Positions 17,237 to 25,846 of a stretch of 64,000 bases of DNA are shown in pieces. The translations under genes and the position numbers were made by a program. The notes under the pieces were generated by a model, which was not told the DNA's origin, did no database searches, and was given only the letters and a program-made list of their open reading frames with translations. Source of the stretch: Kordiimonas marina (GTDB lineage Bacteria; Pseudomonadota; Alphaproteobacteria; Sphingomonadales; Kordiimonadaceae); NCBI RefSeq assembly GCF_023006325.1, contig NZ_JAINDF010000002.1:496001-560000 (forward strand), given 5' to 3'. Within the stretch, counting starts at the first letter, position 1, and each line of letters opens with the position of its first letter.

Positions 17237-17256
17237 GGTACGGGGACGGCCGTACC
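17237..17256 (-). other. Hairpin in the capsid-adaptor gap
   Basis: Perfect 7-bp inverted repeat GGTACGG/CCGTACC with a 6-base loop, in the 135-base gap after the capsid gene. No T run follows, so it looks more like an mRNA processing or stability hairpin than a terminator. Confidence 0.45.
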
Positions 17257-17341
17257 AGGCTGGGGCTTTAGGTGGGTCTGGGCTCGGGGGTGGCCTATCG
17301 TCCTGCCATCCCGTCTACGCCCGTCCTCGGGGTTTATTCGG

Positions 17342-19693
17342 TTACACGACGATCGAACCGTCGAGGCCGCGGAAGTCACCCACATTGCCACCGTAGATGT
17401 GGCGGATTTTGTAGGTGATCTTGTCGTTGCTGAAGAGACTGCCCGACCGCGGATCATCCTGGATGAACAGCTCCGGTTCCTGCTGACCATCCAGGAAGGA
17501 GACCTGGACGCTCGGAACCTCAGCCGTATCGGCGGACAGGAACCAGTTGTTGGCATCGGTCCAGTACCAGACCGGAAGCACGTTCATGGTCAGCGAGGCG
17601 ACGAAAGTCTTGTCATTCTCGGTATTGCGCCGGAACAGGTCGACCGCTGCTTCCTCAAGCTCAGGCGGCACCCACAGGTTCCTCGGCGTAATGCCGATCG
17701 GGTCCAGGGAGCCCGGCTCCTGCTGTTGCATCATCGCCAGACGCCGCGCCGCAAGGCTGACCTTGTCAAGGGCTGCCGATCCAAGGTTGCCATGGGTGGC
17801 ATGGAACAGCGTAAGGCCGTCATAGATGGTCGGGTTGGTTGCCAGGAAATCCAGGACGAACTTGCTCAGCGTTCGCTTGGCCGCCCGCGAAAGCTTCATC
17901 GGAATGCGGCGCAGCGCGAGGGTATCATCATTCTTGATGGCCTCGATCGTCACGCTTTCGGTACCGCCACGCTTGGAGACGGAGTAGCCTGCCGATTCCT
18001 CGCTCGGCGAGGTCAAGGCTCCATACGGGCTACCTTCAGTGACGTCCGGAAGGTCACCATAGCCACCAATCCGAGAGATTTTCATCTCTTTGAAGTCATT
18101 GGCGCTGCCAACTTCCGCCAGCTGGCGCCAAACACCATACTGGTCCTCGGTCCGGTAGTCGGCCAGAAGACGGCGGTGCATCACGGCTCCCAGCACAGTG
18201 GAGAAAGTGGTGCTGTCGACCGCCTCAACAAAAATGCCCATATCATCCGGGATATTGCTGAAGGCTTCGCGCATCCGGGACCGGTTACAATGCTGCATCT
18301 GGCCGGTTACGCGGCTATCGCCCGTGATCTCGGCATAGATTTGCTTGATCGACTGAGCATCCCGATGGTTGGCGTGTGAGGGGTCGAAGAAGGCTTCGAG
18401 CATATTGACGGCGTTCAGGTTGCTATCCCCAACCTCGAAATGGCTGCTACCCAGGCCCTGGACCCGGCCGCTTTCAGAGAATTGAGCAACATAGTCGCCC
18501 TCGGCCTTGATCGCTTTGGTTACGTCGGCCGCAGTATAGTCGTCACGGTCAGCGAAGCCTTCGATCAGGCGGGTCTTCGAGACTGCCGGTAGCTTCGAAG
18601 CATTGACAGCTTCACGCATACTGGTATCCCGCGCGATGATCTTGCGCACCTCGCTGTTCACATCACCGCCGTTGCCGTTCTCGGACGAGCTGGCGCCTGC
18701 GCCTTCAGGCACCTCAGGTTCAACAGTTGAGACAGCTTCTGCCAGGCGTTCCTGCAGCTGCTCATCGGTAAGGGAGTCGACATCGACACCATCGAGCCGG
18801 CCCTTTGCTTCCAAAAGCGCGATAATCTGGTCGCGGTTCATGACTTGGGTTTCCTCTTTCTTTGCTTCGAGAAGGTTGAGGACCGCGCCGCCCGCGCCGG
18901 GCTCGACGATAAGGTCCACCGAGTTTACTTTCTGGAACTTGACCGCCTCGCGAACGCGGCGGCCGCTGATTGTCTTGGCCTTGGCACGCGCGAAGGCATC
19001 GATCGAGAAGCCAAACAGGCCGGTCATATCCCGGTCCCAGGCTTCCCGGAGCTTCACGCCGATGTCGCCTTCCGGCTCCAGGAGCTTGAAAGTCGCCTGG
19101 ATTTCACCGGTGTCCGGAGATTGCCCCTCGATGAAGACGGGGTCCTTGAGAACGCCGATGATGTTGCGGACATCCTTGGCAGCACCCTGCAGGTGCTCAG
19201 CATCGGATTTGACGAAGACGCGCACCCCATCGAACATGGGCGTGGCTTCCTTCAGGACGGCATCAGGATAATAGTTGCCGTTGCCGCTGACCCCGGCGGC
19301 AACTACCCTGATTTTATATTGGCTGCCGGGCGTACCAGTTGCTTCCATGAAAGCAGCACCTGGCACCTGGACACCGGCTTGGGCTTCCTTGACCTCTTGA
19401 TATGTCAGGGTCACTTCGACCGGGTTGCCCAGGGTCACATCGGTGCCATTGACCGAATAGGCATACTTCATCAGCTTGCCGGATTTGGTTTCGACAATGA
19501 TGAAGTCATTGAACAGCGCCCGGATATACGGCCACCAGTCTTCCTCGCCGGTCAGCTCCAGCGCCGCCTTGATCTTTCCCTGAAGCAGGTCTGAAAGCTG
19601 TCTCAGGTCTCCCTCAAAGGCCTCTCTGATCGGCTCAGCGCCGACCAGGGGCAGCGACCCTATCGTCGCGCGGATGATAGCTGCCAGCTTCAT
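17342..19693 (-). CDS. Prohead protease-major capsid fusion protein
   Basis: Start taken at ATG 19693 (GGAG 8 bases upstream), giving 783 residues. Residues about 120-285 look like a U35-type prohead serine protease, with SDAEHLQG (His167) and LFGFSIDAFARAK (Ser230) as the likely catalytic residues. Residues about 290-370 are acidic and helical like a scaffold. Residues about 400-783 are the capsid, with YDGLTLFHATHGNLGS and RNLWVPPELEEAAVDLF as in gpT-like heads. Mu itself uses separate genes (I and T). Such fusions are known in other phages. The first 110 residues before the protease are unusual and unassigned. Confidence 0.88.
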   Translation of the reverse strand: MKLAAIIRATIGSLPLVGAEPIREAFEGDLRQLSDLLQGKIKAALELTGEEDWWPYIRALFNDFIIVETKSGKLMKYAYSVNGTDVTLGNPVEVTLTYQEVKEAQAGVQVPGAAFMEATGTPGSQYKIRVVAAGVSGNGNYYPDAVLKEATPMFDGVRVFVKSDAEHLQGAAKDVRNIIGVLKDPVFIEGQSPDTGEIQATFKLLEPEGDIGVKLREAWDRDMTGLFGFSIDAFARAKAKTISGRRVREAVKFQKVNSVDLIVEPGAGGAVLNLLEAKKEETQVMNRDQIIALLEAKGRLDGVDVDSLTDEQLQERLAEAVSTVEPEVPEGAGASSSENGNGGDVNSEVRKIIARDTSMREAVNASKLPAVSKTRLIEGFADRDDYTAADVTKAIKAEGDYVAQFSESGRVQGLGSSHFEVGDSNLNAVNMLEAFFDPSHANHRDAQSIKQIYAEITGDSRVTGQMQHCNRSRMREAFSNIPDDMGIFVEAVDSTTFSTVLGAVMHRRLLADYRTEDQYGVWRQLAEVGSANDFKEMKISRIGGYGDLPDVTEGSPYGALTSPSEESAGYSVSKRGGTESVTIEAIKNDDTLALRRIPMKLSRAAKRTLSKFVLDFLATNPTIYDGLTLFHATHGNLGSAALDKVSLAARRLAMMQQQEPGSLDPIGITPRNLWVPPELEEAAVDLFRRNTENDKTFVASLTMNVLPVWYWTDANNWFLSADTAEVPSVQVSFLDGQQEPELFIQDDPRSGSLFSNDKITYKIRHIYGGNVGDFRGLDGSIVV

Positions 19694-19695
19694 GG

Positions 19696-20067
19696 TCAAA
19701 GCTCCACGGCCACGGTATGCTTGGAGCCATCAGCCAGGACGACCGAAAAGACGCCCGGTGCGGTTTCGCGGTGGGACATGATATCCGCCGCCGTAACCGC
19801 CCGCTCCCCGACCTTGTCTTTGTCGAGGCGATCACAGATTTTCTTTTTGCCCAGGACAGCGACAAGCGCAGCGGCCTTGTCTTCCGCCTGGCCAGCATCA
19901 CCTGCCGGAGCAACATCTTTCACCGTATCTTCAGGCGCAGCGGGTGCGGTGCCCTCAGTGTCCGGGGTCTGATCATCTGTGCTGGTTTGGTCTGCCGGCG
20001 TAGTGGCCGCAGCTTTTTCGGCCGCTTTCACCTGGGATTGCGCGCCGGTTTTCTTCTTTGTGGTCAT
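19696..20067 (-). CDS. Small Ala/Thr-rich protein before the capsid gene
   Basis: 123 residues: a disordered, Thr/Ala/Pro/Asp-rich first half, then a compact C-terminal domain (KICDRLDKDKVGERAVTAAD, ending SVVLADGSKHTVAVEL). The end resembles the small FluMu gp35-like domain that is encoded near Mu-type capsid genes, but this is tentative. It is the first gene after late promoter box B and its stop overlaps the region of the capsid start. Confidence 0.65.
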   Translation of the reverse strand: MTTKKKTGAQSQVKAAEKAAATTPADQTSTDDQTPDTEGTAPAAPEDTVKDVAPAGDAGQAEDKAAALVAVLGKKKICDRLDKDKVGERAVTAADIMSHRETAPGVFSVVLADGSKHTVAVEL

Positions 20068-20152
20068 GGTTCCATTCCCTGCTCGGTAATGTTCAGTAAA
20101 AAAGCGCCTTGTCGGCGGCCTCTGACTTGTGCAAGGTAGGACCTATGGAGAG

Positions 20153-20177
20153 GGGCAAGAATAGTGACAGGTGTCAC
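20153..20177 (-). promoter_or_regulatory. Late promoter box B (GTGACA-N2-TGTCAC)
   Basis: On the minus strand the palindrome GTGACACCTGTCAC is followed by TATTCTTGCCC and, a few bases on, CCATAG. Box A upstream of the endolysin gene is the same except for one base in the palindrome centre. This box would drive the small Ala/Thr-rich gene, capsid and tail genes. The dyad suggests binding by a dimeric activator, most simply the Mor homologue at 27107-27529. Confidence 0.7.
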
Positions 20178-20257
20178 CATCAAGAGCTTGTCCCGGAAGA
20201 CATCCCCCAAAGCGGCATCACGCTGAATTCATCATCTGATTGCTATAAATATTGACC

Positions 20258-20286
20258 CTGAGAAGCCTGAGAAGCGTCTGAGAAGG
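20258..20286. repeat. Three copies of CTGAGAAGS
   Basis: Copies at 20258, 20267 and 20278, lying upstream of promoter box B. The core TGAGAAGC also occurs near both prophage ends (1737 and 38533), in the same orientation. Confidence 0.55.
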
Positions 20287-20363
20287 CTAAAGCTATGCCA
20301 TACATGGGCGCTGGGTGCTTAAAAGGTGTCATGGGGCCTTGTCGGGCCGGAAATCCAATTAAC

Positions 20364-21260
20364 TCATTTTGACCCCAGGGCCGCAGCAAGATCGCGCTTG
20401 AACGGATTTAATTTCAGTTCTTCCTGGGTGAAGGCCTGTCGGCCTGGTGTACGCACCTGCCAATGATCCATGATCGGCAGGGACAGGCAGCCGCAGTTAA
20501 TGGTTTCGGATGCCGGGGCGGCCGGGTCGCGCGGGTGCATCAGCTTGTGCCCGTCAATGATGAAAGGCTGCTCAACAGGGACGATCTGACCATCTGCAGC
20601 ATCATGGGCCTTGCGGCTATGTATCTTGCCCGACCGGCGCCACTGTTTCTTTAGTCCGGGCAGGTAAGCGCTCGCCATCATCTTGCGCTCCTGTGAGGCC
20701 GTAGCATAAGCCCTGCCGACCTCGGTGCGTACGATCGTCCAGGCGCGGGACCTGGTTGTCTCCATATAATGGGCGACGTCTGCCACGGCTTCGCTATGGG
20801 TTTTGCTGCCTATTACCACCAGGCCAAGTGAAGCACGCACGCTGGCGGCCGCGTCGATCGTTGCAGCCTTCAGCCGGTCCGTCATGAAGTTACGGATCGC
20901 AATAAGCTGTCTGGTATCCACTTCAGGAAGAAAGGCGGCGATATTTATGCCGGCGGCCTGGATCGGCTTGTCAATGAGAGCTTGCCCCATGGCATGAGCT
21001 GTCGTGGCACGTTCGCCAGCGTGCCGAGATAAGGCCGTTTCGATCTCGGCCATTACACCGTCGATCGACCGGTTGAGCTGTGGCAGCTGGAAGGCCTGGA
21101 AATCTGTCGGTGCGCCCCGCAATATGGCCTGCAACTCGGCCTTGGCCTGCTTCAAAAGCGCCTGGACTTCCGCAGCCGTGTCCCTGTTAGCCTGGATCAA
21201 CTCTTTGAGCTGCAGGCGCTTGGCTTTCTCGAAGGCCGCGCGGCGTTCAGACGGTGTCAT
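20364..21260 (-). CDS. Mu F-like minor head protein (SPP1 gp7-like)
   Basis: A 298-residue protein: a long helical N-terminal part, then the typical head morphogenesis core with RTEVGRAYATASQERKM, RRSGKIHSRKAHDAADGQ, and a C-terminal SETINCGCLSLPI. Mu gpF is a minor head protein acting with the portal. It overlaps the portal gene by 4 bases and is the last gene before the central gap. Confidence 0.9.
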   Translation of the reverse strand: MTPSERRAAFEKAKRLQLKELIQANRDTAAEVQALLKQAKAELQAILRGAPTDFQAFQLPQLNRSIDGVMAEIETALSRHAGERATTAHAMGQALIDKPIQAAGINIAAFLPEVDTRQLIAIRNFMTDRLKAATIDAAASVRASLGLVVIGSKTHSEAVADVAHYMETTRSRAWTIVRTEVGRAYATASQERKMMASAYLPGLKKQWRRSGKIHSRKAHDAADGQIVPVEQPFIIDGHKLMHPRDPAAPASETINCGCLSLPIMDHWQVRTPGRQAFTQEELKLNPFKRDLAAALGSK

Positions 21261-22729
21261 GCGTTATTCGCCAGGTTTGGGTCTACCCCGGGATAAGTAT
21301 CTGCCTGCTTCTTTTCCTGGGCAGCCTTTTGGGCAGCCTCCAGCTCGACGGACGGATCGATATCGACGCCCAGGCGCTTTGCGATCGAAGACAACAGTAC
21401 CAGGGCAAGCGTATCGGTGATCAGCCCCTTGTCCAGGGCGATCATGACGCCGCTGACAATCTGGGTGAAGGCAGTGGCATATTTGGAAATGTCCTTGGCG
21501 CTCATTTCCGGGAAGTCGATAGTGGGCAGATAATCTTCCCACGGGACTTTGGGGTCGTCACCCAGGATGGCAATGAGCCGCTGGCGTACCACAAAGGTCA
21601 GCACTTCCTCCAGAATGAACTTCCAGGTCTGTTGACGCATCGAGAATATTTTGAAGGTCGGCTCATTCATGCTTTCACCGGTCGCGCGGTTTACGTCACC
21701 ACCACCGCCATACCAGTGTTCGGGGACGGTAACTGAGCCCAGGATATGGTTGCGAAATAGTCGTGCCAGGGAATCCGTGTCGACCGACTTCAGATCAGGC
21801 GTAACGACGTCCCATACTTCATTTTCATTATGGACACGTACACCACCAGCTGGCGGAGCATCGATCTGCTTAGCCCGCGCATCGATATCTTCCTGCGTAG
21901 CACCATTGATTGTTACATCCCAAATGAAGGCGCGCAGGAAGTCCCACCTATCCAGTTCGCCAAACAGTGCCTGGTCGTACCCATCAAGCCAATCAGCAAC
22001 GGGTAGAAGGTCACTTGTACCACGGGTCGTGTTCGATAGGTCATTGATCTTGAAATAGAAGCAATCGCCATCGGTGAAGCTGGCCCTGATCTCCTGCGTC
22101 CGTTTGGTGAAGACGGACTCTGGACCATTGATAATCACGCGGTATCGCTTGCTATTTCCCTTCTTGTCCTTTTTGGTCACGATGCCGATCGGCTGCTCAG
22201 CGTTTTGCGGGTCCATGATGACGTGGCCGATCTGCGCCGGGTCCAGATAGGCCAATTGTACTTCGCCGGTCACGTCATGCACGAAGGCCGGCCAACACTG
22301 AACACCATATAACGACAGTTCCCGGACCTTCTTCGGCAGCTTCAAGTCCATCTTGTTGATCGGATGGTTCCAGAACTGGTCAAGCCAGCCCTGTGCTTCC
22401 TGATCTGCCACCTTGTAGGTTACACCCTCACCCAGCAGATACGCCATCGGCAGCTCGACCAGGCGGTTGGCTACCGGGTTTGACCGCCACAGGTAGACGG
22501 CCAGCTCCAGCATCCGCTCATGCGAAATCCCCTGAAGGTCACGCAAGCTGTCTCCTGTGATCTTCCGATAGCCAGGTTCATCACGTAGATCGACATTGGC
22601 TCCGGCAGCCTCTCGCACGGTTGCGGTGGTAGGCTCCTGGTCTTGGTCAGTATCGGCTTCATAGGTGTCTTGCGTGACCTTATCCTCTCCGCTACCGAAG
22701 GCAGTACTGAGCCATTTAAGCGGTTTCAT
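21257..22729 (-). CDS. Portal protein
   Basis: A 490-residue protein of normal portal length between the large terminase and F-like genes. Seen: ERMLELAVYLWRSNPVANRL, MAYLLGEGVTYKVAD, a core with PADW-like PVADWLDGYDQALFGELDRW, and a Gly-rich WYGGGGDVNRATGESM segment found in many portals. It forms the dodecameric DNA channel at the head vertex. It differs from the DUF935 portals typical of Mu. Confidence 0.85.
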   Translation of the reverse strand: MKPLKWLSTAFGSGEDKVTQDTYEADTDQDQEPTTATVREAAGANVDLRDEPGYRKITGDSLRDLQGISHERMLELAVYLWRSNPVANRLVELPMAYLLGEGVTYKVADQEAQGWLDQFWNHPINKMDLKLPKKVRELSLYGVQCWPAFVHDVTGEVQLAYLDPAQIGHVIMDPQNAEQPIGIVTKKDKKGNSKRYRVIINGPESVFTKRTQEIRASFTDGDCFYFKINDLSNTTRGTSDLLPVADWLDGYDQALFGELDRWDFLRAFIWDVTINGATQEDIDARAKQIDAPPAGGVRVHNENEVWDVVTPDLKSVDTDSLARLFRNHILGSVTVPEHWYGGGGDVNRATGESMNEPTFKIFSMRQQTWKFILEEVLTFVVRQRLIAILGDDPKVPWEDYLPTIDFPEMSAKDISKYATAFTQIVSGVMIALDKGLITDTLALVLLSSIAKRLGVDIDPSVELEAAQKAAQEKKQADTYPGVDPNLANNA

Positions 22730-22733
22730 CTGA

Positions 22734-24380
22734 CTATCTCCTATGGAACATGCCGAGGAAGCGAAGACCGCTAGGACGCTTAATTATCTGGTCCTGGCCT
22801 TGCCCGCGTCGGTTTGATGGTTTGGATTTGTTTTCTGAGGTTGCCCCTGCGCCGGGCTCCCCTTCTTCGAGAGTCGCGAGATAACAGTTCAGACTGGCGA
22901 TCGCGCTGTCGCCATGGCGGTTCTTGCCGTCGGCAATGCCTTTGTTTTTGGCACCCGACACGGCACAATGACCGCTGACACGAACTAGGCTGCGGTGGTC
23001 CTGGATGCTGTCTTCATCCTTCTCGATCAGGAAGGTACGGCCTTCCAGCGCAGCCCGGTATTTGGGCATCGCTTCGTCATAATGTGCCGTCGTGGCCTTC
23101 ACACAGTCGATCCGCTGCGTGGTGTATTTTTGGGCCATCTTCTCAGCAAGTGACTGGCCGTTGCCGCGGGCATCAAATTTGGCGTGCCTGAATTTGGGAA
23201 GGCGATCGAAGATATAGAAGCCGATCAGCTCCTGCATATCGAAGGGGATATTCCGTAGCTCGATCCTGAAGGCGATGCGCCATACTAAGGGCGTATGCCG
23301 TTGGGCGATCTTGATAACCGATAAGTCATTGTCCCGGCCAAAGTCCTGGCCGGCTACGGTACGCAGCTCGGGGTCGAGCTGGACCAGGAAGGGCGCTACC
23401 TGTTCATCTAGCCAGTCCTGGGTAATCTTCTCCCGGTTCGGGTCGGTGAAGAAGGCATCCTTCTTGGCGAACCGCAACACCGGTACGCCATCGATGCCGG
23501 CGTTCTCCACCAGGAGACGGGGGAAGTAAATGCCTGACCCTTTCCTGGGTATGGCGCCCAGCTCCTCATCGGCAGCTTCCTTATCCGGGTAGCTTGCCCA
23601 GGCATCCGCCCTGTATTTGGCTTCAGCTTCGGCAGACCACTCCAGGCCCTTTACCAGGCATACCCGCTTATAGAAGCCTTCGGCCAGTGCCTGGTCGAAA
23701 TCGCATCGGTGCAGCGACCAGGGCAAGTTTCCTGCGCGGATTTCCTTGATATAGGCATTGAACTGACTTTCCTCGGTATTGTGGGTGCCAGTGATCGATA
23801 TACGGCCACCCCATAGTTTGAAAGCCATGGCGGCATCAATCACCGCTGCCAGGTCCTTATGGTGGCCCGCCTCATCAACCCGGGCATGGCCCTGCCTACC
23901 CCGCCAGTTATGCGGGGCAGATGAAAGTGCCTCGATCTTGCGGCCATTAGCCAGGCGTATCCGGTATGTGATGATATCGGTCTTCTCATCCTCGATCAGG
24001 ATGATCTGTCGGAAGGCCTCCATCTGCGAGGCGACAAGCTGATATGCCTTGGCAAAGAAGGCAGCATCCCCGATGAACTCGGCCGCCATTGCCATATTAT
24101 AGCCCATGTAAAACTGGTCCATGCCGGCCGGGCCTTTGATGCTGGCCTCAAGTGGAGCTTCGGCCCCATGACAGCCCCAGGTGAAGCCAACGCGGCGGGA
24201 CTTCTCGCCTATCCGGATCGCGGCCTTGTCGGCGTGCCAACGTGCCTGATAGGGCAGCAATACGTTCGGCACATCCTTCAGCTTCAGCCGGTTGGTGCCG
24301 CGCTCGGCCTGGATATCCTCGACAAGCTCCAGTGCCTGCTTTTCCTCGGCCGGTGAGAGCGGTTCGTAGGCTTCGGTCAT
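22734..24380 (-). CDS. Terminase large subunit
   Basis: A 548-residue packaging motor. The N-terminal ATPase has a Walker-A-like GEKSRRVGFTWGCHG segment and a downstream GRQGHARVDEAGHH segment that provides the Walker B/catalytic acid (VDEAG). The C-terminal nuclease part has TVAGQDFGRDNDLSVIKIAQ with the first acidic metal ligand. It resembles Mu gp28-like terminases, which package by headful from host-flanked integrated copies. It overlaps the small terminase gene by 4 bases. Confidence 0.92.
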   Translation of the reverse strand: MTEAYEPLSPAEEKQALELVEDIQAERGTNRLKLKDVPNVLLPYQARWHADKAAIRIGEKSRRVGFTWGCHGAEAPLEASIKGPAGMDQFYMGYNMAMAAEFIGDAAFFAKAYQLVASQMEAFRQIILIEDEKTDIITYRIRLANGRKIEALSSAPHNWRGRQGHARVDEAGHHKDLAAVIDAAMAFKLWGGRISITGTHNTEESQFNAYIKEIRAGNLPWSLHRCDFDQALAEGFYKRVCLVKGLEWSAEAEAKYRADAWASYPDKEAADEELGAIPRKGSGIYFPRLLVENAGIDGVPVLRFAKKDAFFTDPNREKITQDWLDEQVAPFLVQLDPELRTVAGQDFGRDNDLSVIKIAQRHTPLVWRIAFRIELRNIPFDMQELIGFYIFDRLPKFRHAKFDARGNGQSLAEKMAQKYTTQRIDCVKATTAHYDEAMPKYRAALEGRTFLIEKDEDSIQDHRSLVRVSGHCAVSGAKNKGIADGKNRHGDSAIASLNCYLATLEEGEPGAGATSENKSKPSNRRGQGQDQIIKRPSGLRFLGMFHRR

Positions 24381-24967
24381 GGCTGCTCCAGCTGATCATG
24401 GACGCCAAGAATTTTGGCGCGGATCAGGGCGGCCTGCTCATCGTTAAGGCCTGCCTCTACAGCGGCATCATCAACAGCTTCCGCTGCCAGCTTGGCCGCT
24501 TCCTCACGAGCCTTCTTGACCAGCTCAGCATCCTTCTTCGCTGCGCTGGCCAGGTGGTCGATCGCCTTACACATCAGCATGGCGCCCATGGGGTCGACAC
24601 GCATGTTTACTTGCCCATCTTCATCGGGCTCCATGTTGGCGGCCATGAACAGGTCCAACATCATGGTGTGGCCCATTTCGATATTGAGGCGAGCGGTTTT
24701 GGATTCAGGACCGGAGCCGAACCTGGAAACAAGAACATCGGCAATCTCGCGCGAGCGCCTGACCTTCTCCGTATAGGTATCCAGCTTTTTCTTGTGGTGA
24801 CCCAGGGCCGAGCGTCCGGGCATCAGCTGCTCAGGAAGATCACCATCTTCAACCAGCTCCCACAGCTTGCCGCGCACCTGGTCGATGGTCTTGCCGGCAT
24901 TGAATAAACCCGCGATCAGGTCGCGGATTTCTTCTGGCATTCGGTCGATCTTCGCCTTGCGCCCCAT
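24377..24967 (-). CDS. DUF3486 protein, probable small terminase
   Basis: A 196-residue protein starting MGRKAKIDRMPEEIRDLIAG, typical of DUF3486 (Mu gp27-like). It has an N-terminal helix-turn-helix-like region (GKTIDQVRGKLWEL), a PGRSALGHHKKKLD segment and a helical C-terminus. It lies directly before the large terminase. Confidence 0.88.
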   Translation of the reverse strand: MGRKAKIDRMPEEIRDLIAGLFNAGKTIDQVRGKLWELVEDGDLPEQLMPGRSALGHHKKKLDTYTEKVRRSREIADVLVSRFGSGPESKTARLNIEMGHTMMLDLFMAANMEPDEDGQVNMRVDPMGAMLMCKAIDHLASAAKKDAELVKKAREEAAKLAAEAVDDAAVEAGLNDEQAALIRAKILGVHDQLEQP

Positions 24968-24969
24968 GG

Positions 24970-25278
24970 TCAGTCTCCGCTGGGCACATCGATGCCGGGC
25001 ACTTCGGTATGGCCGTTTGCCACATCTGTACCACGCTGGGTCAGTGTCAGGATCATGTAGCCTTTGGCCGCTGCAGCTTCGAAGGGCTCTGTCTTGATGA
25101 CACCCTGTTCCTCAAGCCAGGCTGCTTCAGTTCTGACACGATCGAGCGATACCCGGTGCCCGGCCCCGATTAGGACCTTTTGCATTGATCGGCAGTTGAG
25201 CGAGTGTCCAGGCGCACCCTTCAGGATGCGCAGCATAACCAGACGGCGATCGCTTGCGAGATAATCTCCGTAGCTCAT
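24970..25278 (-). CDS. Small winged-helix-like phage protein (Mu gp26 position)
   Basis: 102 residues (SDRRLVMLRILKGAPGHSLN, RVRTEAAWLEEQGVI) that read like a winged helix. The gene lies between the DUF2730 and DUF3486 genes, where Mu-like phages carry such a protein. Its function is unknown. It starts 3 bases inside the previous gene's stop region (4-base overlap). Confidence 0.75.
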   Translation of the reverse strand: MSYGDYLASDRRLVMLRILKGAPGHSLNCRSMQKVLIGAGHRVSLDRVRTEAAWLEEQGVIKTEPFEAAAAKGYMILTLTQRGTDVANGHTEVPGIDVPSGD

Positions 25279-25592
25279 TTATTGTGCTCCAAAAGGTATT
25301 TTTCGACGCGCTCCATGACACGCTCGCTGCGTTTGACCGTGTCACCAAAACCGCCAAGGCGTTCCTGCATGACCTTCACGGTGCCCCCCATATCGGATAG
25401 GCTCAGCATGAGCTGGTGGACGGATTCCTTGCTCGGTGTGTTCTCCACCTGGGCCTCAAGTTTTCCGACCCGTTCCTTCAGGATGACATGCTGTTTCAGT
25501 TGGTCCTTGTAACGGGACCACAGCCATCCGCAGACAGGAAGCAGGACAACCTGGACCAGCTGCAGCGCCGTTTTGATATCATCCGTGCTCAC
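25275..25592 (-). CDS. DUF2730 membrane protein (Mu gp25-like)
   Basis: 105 residues: one N-terminal hydrophobic segment (LQLVQVVLLPVCGWLW) followed by a long coiled coil (LKERVGKLEAQVENTPS). This is the typical shape of DUF2730, found beside lysis and DUF3486 genes in Mu-like phages. It may take part in lysis as an inner-membrane spanin-like protein. That is inferred from shape. Confidence 0.8.
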   Translation of the reverse strand: MSTDDIKTALQLVQVVLLPVCGWLWSRYKDQLKQHVILKERVGKLEAQVENTPSKESVHQLMLSLSDMGGTVKVMQERLGGFGDTVKRSERVMERVEKYLLEHNK

Positions 25593-25846
25593 CGTGCCTT
25601 CCTTTCCGCTGCCTGCTGGCAGTCAATACACAGCATTGCGCCAGGGACCGCCTTCAGCCTGGCCGGCTCGATCGGATCACCACATTCATGGCATTCGCCG
25701 AAATGGATTTCCTTCTCCCTTGGGGCAGCCATGGCCATCGCACCTAGCGATGCTCCTGAAAGCGCCCTGGCCTTGGCCCGGGCAGCGGCAATTGTCAGGC
25801 CCAGGCGCGTTTCCGTTTGCTCCTGGGCGAGGTCTGCGTCATCCAC
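25589..25846 (-). CDS. TraR/DksA-type zinc finger protein
   Basis: Start placed at GTG 25846, which has GGAGG 8 bases upstream and overlaps the holin stop by 8 bases; the longer frame would overlap the holin gene by 116 bases. 85 residues. The C-terminus has CHECGDPIEPARL and CIDC, a C4 zinc finger of the DksA/TraR family that binds the secondary channel of RNA polymerase. The helical N-terminus is short, like TraR. Such proteins are common in Mu- and P2-like lysis cassettes. Confidence 0.85.
   Translation of the reverse strand: MDDADLAQEQTETRLGLTIAAARAKARALSGASLGAMAMAAPREKEIHFGECHECGDPIEPARLKAVPGAMLCIDCQQAAERKAR

Larger units (their letters stand above)
20068..20363. other. Noncoding gap at the centre of the prophage
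   Basis: This 296-base gap is the longest one inside the prophage late region, and the midpoint of the element (about 20194) falls within it. It holds late promoter box B (20153-20177) and three copies of CTGAGAAGS (20258-20286). In Mu a strong gyrase site lies at the centre, between the G and I genes. Here the gap is also just before the protease-capsid genes. No gyrase consensus can be judged by eye. Confidence 0.5.
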
